Of a stretch of 64,000 nt of DNA, positions 17,894 through 28,905 are shown one piece after another. Under the pieces are notes generated by a model. That model saw nothing but the letters and a program-made list of their open reading frames with translations. It had not been told where the DNA came from and ran no database searches. The stretch comes from Bradyrhizobium sp. SRL28 (GTDB lineage Bacteria; Pseudomonadota; Alphaproteobacteria; Rhizobiales; Xanthobacteraceae), in assembly GCF_018596315.1 (NCBI RefSeq), contig NZ_JAHEAG010000001.1, forward strand, positions 843,504-907,503, in the 5' to 3' direction. Both the position numbers and the translations under genes were made by a program. Numbering within the stretch: position 1 is the stretch's first letter; every line of letters starts with the position of its first letter.

Positions 17894-18014
17894 GTCGTCC
17901 CTGCGAACGCAGGGACCCATAACCACAGGGAGTTGTCGTTGCGCGAAGTCGTCGAACAGCAATTCCCAAAACGATAGGCCGCGGCGTATGGGTCCCTGCG
18001 TTCGCAGGGACGAC
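17894..18014. repeat. palindromic intergenic repeat (GTCGTCCCTGCGAACGCAGGGACCCATA type)
   Basis: The two arms CCCTGCGAACGCAGGGACCCATA and TATGGGTCCCTGCGTTCGCAGGG are exact complements of each other, and each is itself palindromic. It separates two convergent genes. Confidence 0.85.
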
Positions 18015-18022
18015 AGAGAGAT

Positions 18023-18922
18023 TTACTCCCGATAACATCCCTGCTCGATCTCTTCGATCAATCCGCGCGCGTTCGGATTCCAGCCAAGCTGCCGCGCGTG
18101 CTTTGCGCGCACCCGGCTGTTCGACGCCATCGTATCCTCCGTGGTGCCCTCGCCCCATTCGGCGGCTGCTTCTGCCATCGACATCGCGGTTGGTGGTCCC
18201 GCAAAACCCAGCATGCGGTTGATCGCCTCGCAGGCTTCGCGCATCGAATTCTCGCCGTTCTCGGCAAAATAGAATGCGCCAGCCGGGGCCTTCTCGATGG
18301 CAAGCACGTAGAGCGCCACCAGATCGTCGATATGAACATTCGACCAGATGTTCTCGCCCGGTCCGGCATGGGCCGCATTGCCGCGCTTCCGGGCGAGCTT
18401 AATCAGCAACGGCACCTGCACGCTGTCCGGATTGGCGCCATGACCGAGGCCATAGATCAGGCTCGGGCAGATAATGGCCGGTCGGCAGCCCTTGTCGCGA
18501 TATGAATGGATGAATTCGTTGAGCGCGACCCGCGCCACGCGCGCGGGCGAAGGCGTGATCGGCGTGTCTTCGTCGAAAATCGCATCTGACCGCTCGCCCT
18601 TGGCGCGCGTGCCGACGATGCTCGATCCCGATGTGTGGATGAACGGTTTGCCGCTGCCGGCGAGCGCGCCAAGCAGGCTCTCGACGGCGCCCCTGTGATC
18701 GGCGCTCGCCGCATTGACGACGACGTCGGCGGCCTGCGCCGCTTGCGCGAGAGTTTCCCCGTCATCGAGCGTTCCCAGCACTGGCTGGATGCCGCGCGCG
18801 CGAACCGCCTCGGCCTTTTCAGGCGAGCGAACCAGGCCGGTCACCTGATGGCCGGCAGCGATGAGATGGGCCGCAACCGATCCGCCGATATAGCCCGACG
18901 CGCCCGTGCAAAAGATTTTCAT
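18023..18922 (-). CDS. NAD(P)-dependent epimerase/dehydratase-like SDR
   Basis: A 299-residue Rossmann protein. The N-terminal dinucleotide motif TGASGYIGGSVAAHLIAAGH is at residues 7-26. ADVVVNAASADH follows, and the atypical-SDR region SYRDKGCRPAIICPSLIYGLG lies near 142-162. It resembles extended/atypical SDRs annotated as NAD-dependent epimerases. The canonical YxxxK is not clean (Y-R-D-K), so catalysis and substrate are uncertain. It is convergent with the broken dioxygenase and shares the minus strand with the dienelactone hydrolase, but the 140-base gap contains a repeat. Confidence 0.75.
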   Translation of the reverse strand: MKIFCTGASGYIGGSVAAHLIAAGHQVTGLVRSPEKAEAVRARGIQPVLGTLDDGETLAQAAQAADVVVNAASADHRGAVESLLGALAGSGKPFIHTSGSSIVGTRAKGERSDAIFDEDTPITPSPARVARVALNEFIHSYRDKGCRPAIICPSLIYGLGHGANPDSVQVPLLIKLARKRGNAAHAGPGENIWSNVHIDDLVALYVLAIEKAPAGAFYFAENGENSMREACEAINRMLGFAGPPTAMSMAEAAAEWGEGTTEDTMASNSRVRAKHARQLGWNPNARGLIEEIEQGCYRE

Positions 18923-18935
18923 TCACCGCCTCCGC

Positions 18936-19046
18936 CGTCATTGCCTGCGACAAACGCGAAGCGTTTGCGCAAGGGAGCGAGGCGACGAAGCAATCCATGT
19001 CGCCGCATCCCTCAAGATGGATTGCTTCGCTTCGCTCGCAATGACG
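18936..19046. repeat. palindromic repeat, CGTCATTGC...GCAATCC family, variant with insert
   Basis: As the 14292 copy, but the left arm carries an extra block CTGCGACAAACGCGAAGCGTTTGCGCAA, itself a hairpin. The same insert recurs in the copy at 19818-19879, so it is part of a sub-family. Confidence 0.8.
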
Positions 19047-19063
19047 AGGAAGCGTCGATTGGT

Positions 19064-19738
19064 TCAGCCCAAATGCTTCTTGAAGAAGTCCGTCGCCCTG
19101 CCCCAAGCCAGCTCTGCAGCCTGACGGTCATGCACCGACTGCCGCTGCTCGTTGACGAAAGCGTGCTCGGCGTCATAGCGGAACAGCTCGAGCGACTTGC
19201 CGGCGGCCTTCATGCCCTGCTCAAAGGCATCGACCACCTGCGGCGTGCACCAGTCGTCCTTGTTGGCGAAATGGGCCTGCAGCGGAATCTTCACATCCGC
19301 GGGCTTTGCCGCCTGCTCCGGCGGAATGCCGTAGAACACCACGCCGGCCACAAGCTCCGGAATCTTGGTGGCGCCGATGATGGTCACCGCGCCGCCGAGG
19401 CAGAAGCCGGTCAGCCCGACCTTGGCGCCGTTGCGCGACAGATATTGCGCGGCGCCCCGCACGGTCTGCGTGGTGGCATCCATGAAGTCCAGCGAGTTCA
19501 TCTCTTTGCCGGCCGCATCCGTGTCGTGATACGGCACCACCGTGCCCTTGTAGAGATCGGGCGCCAGCGCATCGAAGCCCGCCACCGCGAAGCGGTCGCA
19601 CAGGCCCTTGATCTGGTCCTGCAGGCCCCACCATTCCTGGATCACGACCACGCCCGGCGCATTGCCACGCGCGGCGTTGGCGAGGTAGCCGCTGGCATCC
19701 TTGCCGTCCGGCCGCTTGAAAGTGATGCTGGTACCCAT
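19064..19738 (-). CDS. Dienelactone hydrolase family protein
   Basis: A 224-residue alpha/beta hydrolase of the dienelactone hydrolase family. The triad candidates are Cys113 in GFCLGG, Asp161/162 in NKDDWC and His192 in DAEHAF. The N-terminal VVVIQEWWGLQDQIK is characteristic of DLH proteins. The frame is open 22 codons further upstream, but GGAGGAACCC directly before the ATG at 19738 fixes the start. DLHs hydrolyse dienelactones in chlorocatechol breakdown, and many homologues have other or unknown ester substrates. The nearby broken extradiol dioxygenase is at most a loose link to aromatic metabolism. Confidence 0.9.
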   Translation of the reverse strand: MGTSITFKRPDGKDASGYLANAARGNAPGVVVIQEWWGLQDQIKGLCDRFAVAGFDALAPDLYKGTVVPYHDTDAAGKEMNSLDFMDATTQTVRGAAQYLSRNGAKVGLTGFCLGGAVTIIGATKIPELVAGVVFYGIPPEQAAKPADVKIPLQAHFANKDDWCTPQVVDAFEQGMKAAGKSLELFRYDAEHAFVNEQRQSVHDRQAAELAWGRATDFFKKHLG

Positions 19739-19817
19739 GGGTTCCTCCGGAATGGTTTCTGGCTGATTGGCGGCTATTTTGGCCGCGCTGGGCACAGGAA
19801 GCAATCGGCGATAACGC

Positions 19818-19879
19818 CGTCATTGCCTGCGACAAACGCGAAGCGTTTGCGCAAGGGAGCCAACGGGTCGCTAATGACG
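19818..19879. repeat. palindromic repeat, short variant
   Basis: Begins CGTCATTGCCTGCGACAAACGCGAAGCGTTTGCGCAAGGGAGC like the 18936 copy, but then jumps to GCTAATGACG. It looks like an internally deleted copy. Confidence 0.65.
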
Positions 19880-19887
19880 AAGCCAAC

Positions 19888-19914
19888 AAAAAAGCCCCCG
19901 CAGGGGGGCTTTTC
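19888..19914 (-). terminator. intrinsic terminator of the cytochrome bc1 operon
   Basis: On the minus strand, AAAAGCCCCCC-TGC-GGGGGCTTTTTT forms a strong GC stem with a T-tract just 20 bases after the fbcH stop codon. Confidence 0.85.
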
Positions 19915-19934
19915 CGAAATCGCGTACACCTTGA

Positions 19935-22007
<2,073 letters not shown>

Positions 22008-22072
22008 TGATGCGATCCTGAGGAAGTAAAACGACGCGACGGGTTAAGGGGTCTCGGACAAGGTCCGAGCCC

Positions 22073-22603
22073 TTAGCCGATCTGGATTTTGGTGTCGGAA
22101 ACGAATGTGTAGGGCGGCACCGGCAGGTTGGTCGGCGCGGGCCCCTGACGGATGCGGCCCGAGGTGTCGTAGACCGAACCGTGGCACGGGCAGAAGAAGC
22201 CGTCGTAAGCGCCCTCATGGGCGATCGGGATACAGCCGAGATGGGTGCAGATGCCGACCACGACCAGCCACTGGTCATGGCCAGCCTTGACGCGCGCCGA
22301 GTCGGGCTGCGGATCGGGCAGGCTTGATACCTGCACGTTTTGGGCAGCTTCGATCTGCTTCTTGGTCCGATGGCTGATGTAGATCGGCTTGCCGCGCCAG
22401 AACACCTTGATGTCCTGCCCTTCGGCGATCGGGGTCAGGTCGACCTCAATCGGCGCACCGGCCGCGATCGTCGAGGCGTCCGGGTTCATCTGGGAAACCA
22501 GCGGCCACACCGTGGCAGCCGCGCCTACGGCGGCGACGGCTCCCGTTGCAACATAGAGGAAATCACGGCGTGTCGGATGGTCCGCCGAAGACGCTGTCGT
22601 CAC
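22073..22603 (-). CDS. fbcF: Ubiquinol-cytochrome c reductase Rieske iron-sulfur subunit
   Basis: A 176-residue Rieske protein. The Tat-like N-terminal anchor [20 protein letters not shown] is at residues 11-30. The [2Fe-2S] ligands lie in box I C119-T-H121-L-G-C124 and box II C138-P-C140-H141-G-S. The frame continues upstream for 71 codons without domain content. I chose the GTG at 22601-22603 because it starts just ahead of the twin-arginine anchor and has AAGAAAGGG upstream. It is first gene of the bc1 operon and transfers electrons from ubiquinol to cytochrome c1. Confidence 0.94.
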   Translation of the reverse strand: MTTASSADHPTRRDFLYVATGAVAAVGAAATVWPLVSQMNPDASTIAAGAPIEVDLTPIAEGQDIKVFWRGKPIYISHRTKKQIEAAQNVQVSSLPDPQPDSARVKAGHDQWLVVVGICTHLGCIPIAHEGAYDGFFCPCHGSVYDTSGRIRQGPAPTNLPVPPYTFVSDTKIQIG

Positions 22604-22885
22604 GATTCCAAGCCCTTTCTTATCTGCAGCCAGCGGAACCGCCCCGGAGGCGCCAAAAAGCGCGATCCGGAAGAGGCTGCCGGCGCCCGCGGCCCCCGCG
22701 GCGGCAGAAAAACCGCTTTTTCCTTCCCCAATCCGGCGGAACAAGCAGTCCAGAATCGTTCTATTGGCACCCTTGCCGTAAGAGCGCAAGCCCGCTATCG
22801 GCTCGCAAGCGTGCAATGCACTAAATCCGCGCCCGACCGTGATTTATTCAATACATTCACCCGCGCTGCCGAAGCCTCGACACCC

Positions 22886-23371
22886 ATGCACATCGCCCTC
22901 TTCCAGCCCGATATCCCACAGAACACCGGGACGATTCTGCGCCTGTGTGCGTGCCTGGGCGCGGCCGCCCATATCATCGAGCCGGCCGGCTTTCCGACCT
23001 CGGACCGGCATTTCCGCCGGGCGGGAATGGACTACCTCGATCACGTGGCGATTACCCGCCATGACTCATGGTCAAAATTCCAGCAATGGCGTAACGAAGC
23101 CGGGTCCCGGCTGGTGCTGTTTACGACCAAGGGAGCCGGTTCCTATCTGGATTTCCGCTACCAGAGCGACGATGTCCTGCTGTTCGGCCGGGAATCCGCA
23201 GGGGTTACCGATGAGGTCGCATCCGTCGCCGATGCGCGGCTGGTGATCCCGATCAGGCCGGGCTTGCGCTCGCTCAATGTGGCCATGGCAGCCGCCATGG
23301 CATTGGGGGAGGCGCTGCGGCAGACGGATCACCCGATGGCGGGCGAGATCGGTTCCAAGGAGAAGGTGTGA
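22886..23371 (+). CDS. trmL: tRNA (cytidine(34)-2'-O)-methyltransferase TrmL
   Basis: A 161-residue SPOUT-fold methyltransferase that modifies the wobble base of tRNA-Leu species. The N-terminal block MHIALFQPDIPQNTGTILRLCACLG and the C-terminal knot motifs LLFGRESAGV and IPIRPGLRSLNVAMAAAMALGEALRQ are diagnostic. The long upstream extension of this frame, antisense to the Rieske gene, is not coding. The stop overlaps the GTG start of queE (GTGA), so the two are translationally coupled. Confidence 0.94.
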   Translation: MHIALFQPDIPQNTGTILRLCACLGAAAHIIEPAGFPTSDRHFRRAGMDYLDHVAITRHDSWSKFQQWRNEAGSRLVLFTTKGAGSYLDFRYQSDDVLLFGRESAGVTDEVASVADARLVIPIRPGLRSLNVAMAAAMALGEALRQTDHPMAGEIGSKEKV

Positions 23372-24000
23372 GCTACGCGGTCAAAGAGATATTCCTGACC
23401 TTGCAGGGAGAAGGCGCGCATGCCGGCCGCGCGGCGGTGTTTTGCCGTTTTTCCGGCTGCAACCTCTGGAGCGGCCGCGAACAGGACCGCGCCGGCGCCA
23501 CCTGCAAGTTCTGCGATACCGACTTTGTCGGCACCGACGGCACGCTGGGCGGCCGCTACGCCACCGCGGACGAACTCGCCGACGTCATCGCCAGGCAATG
23601 GACCGGCGAGAATACCAACCGCTATGTGGTCCTGACCGGCGGCGAGCCCCTGCTGCAGGTCGACACCCCCTTCATCGATGCGCTGCATGCGCGCAGCTTC
23701 GCCATCGGCATCGAGACCAACGGAACGATCGAACCGCCCGACGGAATGGACTGGGTCTGCGTCAGCCCGAAAGCCGGCGCCGGGCTCGTGGTGCGCCGCG
23801 GCCACGAATTGAAGCTGGTCTATCCGCAGGCGGGCGCCGCGCCGGAAGATTTTGCGGGGCTCGATTTCGAACGTTTTTCGCTGCAGCCGATGGACGGACC
23901 AGACGTGATCGAAAACACCGCGCGCACGGTCGACTACTGCCTGCGCCATCCGCAATGGCGGCTCAGCCTGCAGACACACAAGACCCTCGGCATCAGATAG
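23368..24000 (+). CDS. queE: 7-carboxy-7-deazaguanine synthase QueE
   Basis: A 210-residue radical SAM enzyme of queuosine precursor synthesis, converting 6-carboxytetrahydropterin to 7-carboxy-7-deazaguanine. It has the QueE-type cluster motif C31-x14-C46-x2-C49 rather than CX3CX2C. The N-terminus AVKEIFLTLQGEGAHAGRAAVFCRFSGCN and the GGEPLLQ SAM-binding motif are also present. It starts with GTG overlapping the trmL stop and is followed 16 bases later by queD. The pair makes two successive steps of the same pathway; queC and folE are not in the window. Confidence 0.95.
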   Translation: MSYAVKEIFLTLQGEGAHAGRAAVFCRFSGCNLWSGREQDRAGATCKFCDTDFVGTDGTLGGRYATADELADVIARQWTGENTNRYVVLTGGEPLLQVDTPFIDALHARSFAIGIETNGTIEPPDGMDWVCVSPKAGAGLVVRRGHELKLVYPQAGAAPEDFAGLDFERFSLQPMDGPDVIENTARTVDYCLRHPQWRLSLQTHKTLGIR

Positions 24001-24016
24001 GAACCAGATTTTCAAG

Positions 24017-24382
24017 ATGTGGGAACTGACGAAATCATTTCGCTTCGAAGCCGCGCATTCGCTGAAGGGAACGACCTTCGGCGCGGACAGCGAGGAAATT
24101 CACGGCCACTCGTTTCGCGCCGAAGTGAGCGTGCGCGGCACGCCCGATCCTGAAACCGGCATGGTGCTGGATCTCGGCCTGCTCGAACGCAGCATGGAAG
24201 AGGTCCGCAAGACCCTCGACCACAAGCTCCTGAACAAGGTCGAGGCGCTGGGAACGCCGACGCTGGAAAACATTTCGCGCTACATCTTCGAACGGGTCCA
24301 GCACGCCGGAAAGATCACCCGCGTCAGCGTTCATCGCGACAGTTGCAACGAGAGTTGCACCTACTTCGGGCCACAGGGCTAA
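24017..24382 (+). CDS. queD: 6-carboxytetrahydropterin synthase-like QueD
   Basis: A 121-residue protein of the 6-pyruvoyl-tetrahydropterin synthase fold. Zinc ligands are His14 (FEAAH), His29 and His31 (IHGHSF). Other family motifs are MVLDLGLLER, LDHKLLN and TLENISRYIFERV. The active-site cysteine of E. coli QueD (C-G-R-L-H-G-H) is replaced by serine 25 (S-E-E-I-H-G-H). Genomic context beside queE still supports a QueD role. The terminal DSCNESCTYFGPQG supplies two other cysteines, comparable to the C-terminal TCTAGC of E. coli QueD. Confidence 0.88.
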   Translation: MWELTKSFRFEAAHSLKGTTFGADSEEIHGHSFRAEVSVRGTPDPETGMVLDLGLLERSMEEVRKTLDHKLLNKVEALGTPTLENISRYIFERVQHAGKITRVSVHRDSCNESCTYFGPQG

Positions 24383-24399
24383 AGAGAAATGCATCTTCC

Positions 24400-24482
24400 C
24401 GTCATTGCGAGGAGCGAAGCGACGAAGCAATCCAGTTCTTTTTCGTGGCACGATGGATTGCTTCGCTTCGCTCGCAATGACG
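24400..24482. repeat. palindromic repeat, CGTCATTGCGAGGAGCGAAGC family
   Basis: Full copy with both CGTCATTGCGAGGAGCGAAGCGACGAAGC and GGATTGCTTCGCTTCGCTCGCAATGACG arms, between queD and hemF. It probably ends or separates the trmL-queED transcript. Confidence 0.85.
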
Positions 24483-24504
24483 GAAGTAACGTTGGGAATT
24501 CCGT

Positions 24505-25392
24505 ATGGACATGTCGCTGATCGAGGATCGCAAGACACGCGCGAGAGCCTGGTTCGAAGCCTTGCGCAACGATATCTGCGCGGCCTTCGAGCGGCTGGAA
24601 GACGATGCGCCGGCCTCGCTCTATCCCGGCGACGCCGGACGCTTCGTGCGCACGCCCTGGGATCGCACCGACCACACCGGCAAGCCCGGCGGCGGCGGCG
24701 TGATGTCGATGATGCGCGGGCGGCTGTTCGAGAAAGTCGGCGTACACTGTTCCACCGTGCACGGCGAATTCGCGCCCGAATTCCGTGCACAGATTCCGGG
24801 CGCCGCCGACGATCCCCGGTTCTGGGCGTCAGGCATTTCGCTGATCGCCCATCTGCGGAACCCGCACGTGCCTGCCGTGCATATGAATACCCGCTTCGTT
24901 GTCACCACCAAGGCGTGGTTCGGCGGCGGCGCTGACCTGACGCCGGTGCTGGACCGGCGGCGCACCCAGGAGGACCCGGACACGTTGGCCTTCCATCAGG
25001 CGATGAAGGAAGCCTGCGAGGGATTGAACGGCGTGGCCGACTACGACAAATACAAAAAATGGTGCGACGAATATTTCCATTTGCCGCATCGCAAGGAAGC
25101 ACGCGGCATCGGCGGCATTTTCTACGACTGGCATGATTCCGGCGACTGGGACGCCGACCTCGCCTTCACGGCGGATGTCGGCCGCGCCTTCCTGAAAATC
25201 TATCCCGAACTCGTCCGGCGCAATTTCGCCCTGCCCTGGGATGCCGCCGACCGCGAGGAGCAGTTGATCCGGCGCGGGCGCTATGTCGAATTCAACCTCT
25301 TGTACGACCGCGGCACCATCTTTGGGCTGAAAACCGGCGGCAATGTGGATTCCATTCTCTCGTCGATGCCGCCGGAGGTAAAGTGGCCATGA
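24505..25392 (+). CDS. hemF: Oxygen-dependent coproporphyrinogen III oxidase
   Basis: A 295-residue HemF that converts coproporphyrinogen III to protoporphyrinogen IX with O2 in haem synthesis. Diagnostic blocks are [59 protein letters not shown] and [35 protein letters not shown]. The start could be Met1 or Met3 (ATGGACATG). No FNR/FixK-type box was seen in the short leader, which is mostly a repeat. Confidence 0.95.
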   Translation: MDMSLIEDRKTRARAWFEALRNDICAAFERLEDDAPASLYPGDAGRFVRTPWDRTDHTGKPGGGGVMSMMRGRLFEKVGVHCSTVHGEFAPEFRAQIPGAADDPRFWASGISLIAHLRNPHVPAVHMNTRFVVTTKAWFGGGADLTPVLDRRRTQEDPDTLAFHQAMKEACEGLNGVADYDKYKKWCDEYFHLPHRKEARGIGGIFYDWHDSGDWDADLAFTADVGRAFLKIYPELVRRNFALPWDAADREEQLIRRGRYVEFNLLYDRGTIFGLKTGGNVDSILSSMPPEVKWP

Positions 25393-25467
25393 TTGGACTG
25401 TCATGATCGGCCTGTCATGACCGACCGCTAGGGTGCGAATCGCGTCATGCATTACAAGGAGCAGATC

Positions 25468-25722
25468 ATGGATTTGAAACCAGGCGATGTCGTCATGCTG
25501 AAGTCGGGCGGCCATCCGCTTAGCGTGGTGGAAGTCAAGGACGGCAATGTCGCGTGCGTGTGGATGGGCAATGAAGGCGATCTCTTTCGCGAGACGCTGC
25601 CACTGGCCGTGCTTGAACTCGCCGAGCACGACACGTCAGATGACGACGAAGAGGAAGACGACGACGAAGAAGAGGATGACGAGGACGACGAAGAGGGCGA
25701 GCACAACAGCAAGGTCGCCTAA
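25468..25722 (+). CDS. DUF2158 / YodC-like small protein with acidic tail
   Basis: An 84-residue protein. The N-terminal half (DLKPGDVVMLKSGGHPLSVVEVKDGNVACVWM) is an SH3-like beta domain of the DUF2158/YodC type. The last 30 residues are nearly all Asp/Glu (DDDEEEDDDEEEDDEDDEEGE). The frame also opens at 25447, but AAGGAG at 25456-25461 sits correctly before the ATG at 25468. Function is unknown. An acidic tail of this kind could bind basic proteins or metal ions. Confidence 0.8.
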   Translation: MDLKPGDVVMLKSGGHPLSVVEVKDGNVACVWMGNEGDLFRETLPLAVLELAEHDTSDDDEEEDDDEEEDDEDDEEGEHNSKVA

Positions 25723-25866
25723 TCGAATTTCGACGTCGCCCGGCATCCACAGCCCGGCGACGTCGTTTCCTGGAATTGGACCCGGTGCGGAGGATCTGAT
25801 ATTCGCGGCAAGTCGACCGCAGCTTCCCGCGGTCGACAGCGCTGAAAGCAAAATGGCCGTGAAACG

Positions 25867-26595
25867 ATGACCCACCTGCCCCGCGCCATGCTGATCGACA
25901 TGGATGACACCATCCTGTCGGCCTATGGCCGTCCCGAGATCGCCTGGCACAACGTCACCGCGGAATTCGCCGCCGAGTTCGGGCCGTTGACCTCGCAGCA
26001 GGTTGCCAACGCAGTTCTGGATTCCGCGCGCAAATTCTGGGCGGTCGCAGGAGCCGAATGGCGGCTGAAGCTGGATGAGGCGCGGCGCCTGACCGTCACG
26101 CGCGGATTTGCCGCCCTTGCCGCAGGCGGCCACACGCTGCCTGAGGATCTTGCGGTACGGTTGGCCGACCGCTTCACCGCCTACCGCGAAGAGGAAATGT
26201 TCGTCTTCCCCGGCGCGCATGATGCCATCGACGAATTGAAGGTGCGCGGCGTCAAGCTGGCACTGGTGACGAACGGCGCCGCCGGCACCCAGCGCGCCAA
26301 GGTCGAACGTTTTGCGCTGTCGGACCGTTTCGATCACATCCAGATCGAGGGCGAGCACGGTTTCGGCAAGCCGGACGAGCGTGCCTATCTGCACGCCATG
26401 CAAACGCTCGGCGTCACCGCATCCGAAACCTGGATGATCGGCGACAATCTGGAATGGGAGGTCGTGGCGCCGCAGCGGCTCGGCATCTACGCCATCTGGA
26501 TCGATGTGCATGGCGACGGGCTGCCTCCGGACTCCACCGTGAAGCCCGATCGCATCATTCGCTCGCTGACGGAACTGCTGCCCCGCGAGCGCTGA
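25867..26595 (+). CDS. HAD family hydrolase
   Basis: A 242-residue haloacid dehalogenase-type phosphatase. Motif I is D11-M-D13-D-T, motif II LALVTNGAAG, motif III lysine in GFGKPDER, and motif IV MIGDNLEWEV. A helical cap (about 18-95) fits subfamily I, similar to YjjG/phosphoglycolate-phosphatase-like enzymes. The substrate cannot be predicted. A separate promoter is likely, as 144 bases separate it from the DUF2158 gene. Confidence 0.88.
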   Translation: MTHLPRAMLIDMDDTILSAYGRPEIAWHNVTAEFAAEFGPLTSQQVANAVLDSARKFWAVAGAEWRLKLDEARRLTVTRGFAALAAGGHTLPEDLAVRLADRFTAYREEEMFVFPGAHDAIDELKVRGVKLALVTNGAAGTQRAKVERFALSDRFDHIQIEGEHGFGKPDERAYLHAMQTLGVTASETWMIGDNLEWEVVAPQRLGIYAIWIDVHGDGLPPDSTVKPDRIIRSLTELLPRER

Positions 26596-26627
26596 TAGAG
26601 CGGTTGAAGTTTCATTGTCGGTCTAGA

Positions 26628-27389
26628 TCAGTGCCGCAGCGCCGCTGTGATCATGACGACGCCGCCGACCATCACGGCGGCATCGAGGATCGCAGTGTGG
26701 ATATGCACCGGCATGCGCTCGACGAAGGCTTTGGCCAGGAATGCGCCGGGAATCGCGATGGCGCCGATCAGGAGGGCAAAGGCCAGCACCTGCGCGGTAA
26801 CGACGCCGGCCAGGCCGAATACCGAAATCTTGATCAGGCTGGTCACGACCGAGATCACGGCGTCGGTGGCGATCACGGCAGCTCCTTCGAGCCCGGACGC
26901 CATCAACAGCGACAGCAGGATCACGCCTGAACCTGAGGTGCCGCCGACCAGCACGCCATAGCCCGCCGCGCTCACACCGAGGCCGGTATCGCCAATCCTG
27001 ATCTCGCGCTTCCTGGCCAACCGGCGCATCGGCACGCTCAGGATCAGCATGCTGCCGATCACCAGCGCCGCGCCCGCGCTGCTAAGCCGCGTGTAACCGT
27101 AGGCGCCGAGCGCGGTGGTCAGCGCGGCGGCCCCGATCACGATCAGGGCGCGGCGCCGGTCGGCGTAACGGAAATAGGCCACGAAGCGGCTGATATTGGT
27201 GATGATCGCCGATATCGCGATGATCGGCACCACGGGCTCGGCGCCGACCATCGGCACCAGCACCAGCGGCATCAGAGCGCCGGTGCCGTAGCCCGCAAGC
27301 CCGCCGACGATGGACGCGAATAGCGCCATGCCGCCAACCAGCACGAGTTGGCCGAGCGAAATGTCGGCGAAGCCGGCGAGAATGTTCAC
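26628..27389 (-). CDS. TSUP family membrane transporter (TauE/SafE-like)
   Basis: A 253-residue polytopic membrane protein with about eight hydrophobic segments. It has the family pattern VGGLAGYGTGALMPLVLVPMVG near the N-terminus and its inverted repeat VGGTSGSGVILLSLLM in the second half. TSUP proteins export sulfite, sulfonates or other organic anions; the substrate is unknown here. The GTG at 27389 overlaps the cca stop by four bases (GTGA), which also rules out the longer upstream reading of this frame. It is last gene of a five-gene overlapping set. Confidence 0.85.
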   Translation of the reverse strand: MNILAGFADISLGQLVLVGGMALFASIVGGLAGYGTGALMPLVLVPMVGAEPVVPIIAISAIITNISRFVAYFRYADRRRALIVIGAAALTTALGAYGYTRLSSAGAALVIGSMLILSVPMRRLARKREIRIGDTGLGVSAAGYGVLVGGTSGSGVILLSLLMASGLEGAAVIATDAVISVVTSLIKISVFGLAGVVTAQVLAFALLIGAIAIPGAFLAKAFVERMPVHIHTAILDAAVMVGGVVMITAALRH

Positions 27390-28645
27390 AGCCGGTGATC
27401 CCTGGTGAAACGGGCGGCGGTCTGGTCGGCGATCGCGGCCAGCGCGGATGCATCCAGCGGAAAATCCGCGGCCAACCAGGCGTCTTCCGCAAGCGTCAGC
27501 ACGTGACCGAGCGCGGGGCCCTCGGCAATGCCGCGGGAGATGAAATCGGCCGCCTTCAACGGAAATTTCGGCGCGCTCCAGCGCTGCGGCAAAGTCGCGA
27601 GATCGTGCCAGCGCGCAGCGCCATTGCCGACGCCGCCTGCCCGCGCCCATGCCAGCATCAGCCGGTCGCGGTAGGGATCCTCGCCGAGCCGATAGAGCAG
27701 CTGCCGCGCCCGTGCGTCGTCCTTGCTGGCGAGCCGCCACCAGCGATGGCCCATCGAGTCCAGCGCCTTGGTTTCCGCGTTGGAAAGGCGAAGCCGCGCC
27801 GAGACGCGTTTGGCGTCCTCGGTGACGGCGACCGTGAGCGCGGCAAGCCGGCGCACGGCGTTCGGCGGCAGCCCCAGCGCGCGTTCGACCACGATCATCG
27901 CCGCGAACGCTCCGGTATAAGCGACGCCGCCGAAGATCGGCAGCAGCAGCCCGGCATCCGCCATCGCCTGCAGCGCAACGGCAGCGCCTTCCGCGATCAA
28001 CAGCTTCAACATTTCCATGCGTACGCGTTCGGCGGAAAGGCTCGAAAGTCCCGCGCGCCCGTCGATGCAGGCGAGATATCCGGCACGGTCCGGCTCACCC
28101 GCCCCGTAGGCGGCATGCATGCGAAAGAAGCGCAGGATACGCAGATAATCCTCGGCGATGCGCTGGTTGGCATCGCCGATGAAGCGCACGCGTTTGGCTT
28201 CGATATCGGCAAGCCCGCCGACATGGTCATGCACGATGCCGTCGGCATCGACGGAAAGCCCGTTAATGGTGAAGTCGCGCCGTTCTGCGTCGCGAACCCA
28301 GTCGCGCCCGAATGCAACCTTGGCCTTGCGGCCAAAGGTCTCCGTATCCTCGCGCAAGCTCGTGACCTCGAACGGATGCGATTCGACGACCAGCGTGACC
28401 GTGCCGTGGTCGATGCCGGTCGGCACGCATTTGATGCCGGCACCCTTGGCGCGGCGGACGACCTCGTCGGGCAGCGCCGTGGTTGCGATGTCGATGTCGC
28501 CGAGGGGAATTTTCAAGAGCGCGTTGCGCACGGCGCCGCCGACCACGCGGGCTTCTTCGCCATCGCCATTGAGCAACGCGAGCACGCGCGCGGCCGGACC
28601 GGATCTGAGCCAGGGCGCGTCCGACAGCACGCGGGCCTCGCTCAT
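27386..28645 (-). CDS. cca: CCA tRNA nucleotidyltransferase
   Basis: A 419-residue class II CCA-adding enzyme. VVGGAVRNALL then GDIDIATTALPDEV places the catalytic aspartates at 50 and 52. AERRDFTINGLS near 126-137 is the second head-domain signature. RNA-binding neck and body helices fill the rest. It adds or repairs the 3' CCA end of tRNA. Start ATG overlaps the end of the small membrane protein gene upstream (ATGA), and the stop overlaps the TSUP start. Confidence 0.94.
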   Translation of the reverse strand: MSEARVLSDAPWLRSGPAARVLALLNGDGEEARVVGGAVRNALLKIPLGDIDIATTALPDEVVRRAKGAGIKCVPTGIDHGTVTLVVESHPFEVTSLREDTETFGRKAKVAFGRDWVRDAERRDFTINGLSVDADGIVHDHVGGLADIEAKRVRFIGDANQRIAEDYLRILRFFRMHAAYGAGEPDRAGYLACIDGRAGLSSLSAERVRMEMLKLLIAEGAAVALQAMADAGLLLPIFGGVAYTGAFAAMIVVERALGLPPNAVRRLAALTVAVTEDAKRVSARLRLSNAETKALDSMGHRWWRLASKDDARARQLLYRLGEDPYRDRLMLAWARAGGVGNGAARWHDLATLPQRWSAPKFPLKAADFISRGIAEGPALGHVLTLAEDAWLAADFPLDASALAAIADQTAARFTRDHRL

Positions 28646-28905
28646 TTCTCGACTCCGTCAACCAGCTTGCCGTTTTCGAGATGCGCGGGAACGTAGGTCG
28701 AATCCGGCGGCGCGCCGGAGAATTGCGCGAGAAAGACGAAACTGATCACGACCAGCAGCAGCGATCCCAGCACCAGTTTGGCGACAAGATGCGCCGGCCA
28801 GGAGGACGACACCAATACTCCGGAACGGGTGGCGATCAGGAACAGCGCATAGGCCGCGAACGGGATCAGGAAAATTCCGATTTCGGTCAGAATCGGACGG
28901 ATCAT
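28642..28905 (-). CDS. small two-helix membrane protein (DUF6111-like)
   Basis: An 87-residue protein with two predicted membrane helices, ILTEIGIFLIPFAAYALFLIAT (about 5-26) and LVAKLVLGSLLLVVISFVFLAQF (about 41-63), and a short hydrophilic tail. It sits between the CoA pyrophosphatase and cca genes with 4-nt overlaps on both sides. I recall proteins of this size in this position in Bradyrhizobium as DUF6111. Function is unknown. Confidence 0.75.
   Translation of the reverse strand: MIRPILTEIGIFLIPFAAYALFLIATRSGVLVSSSWPAHLVAKLVLGSLLLVVISFVFLAQFSGAPPDSTYVPAHLENGKLVDGVEK

Noticed and set aside
22604..22816. 71-codon extension before the Rieske protein
   Set aside because: It would put a Gly/Ala-rich segment ahead of the twin-arginine anchor. 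The family starts close to the anchor and a ribosome-binding sequence fits the GTG.
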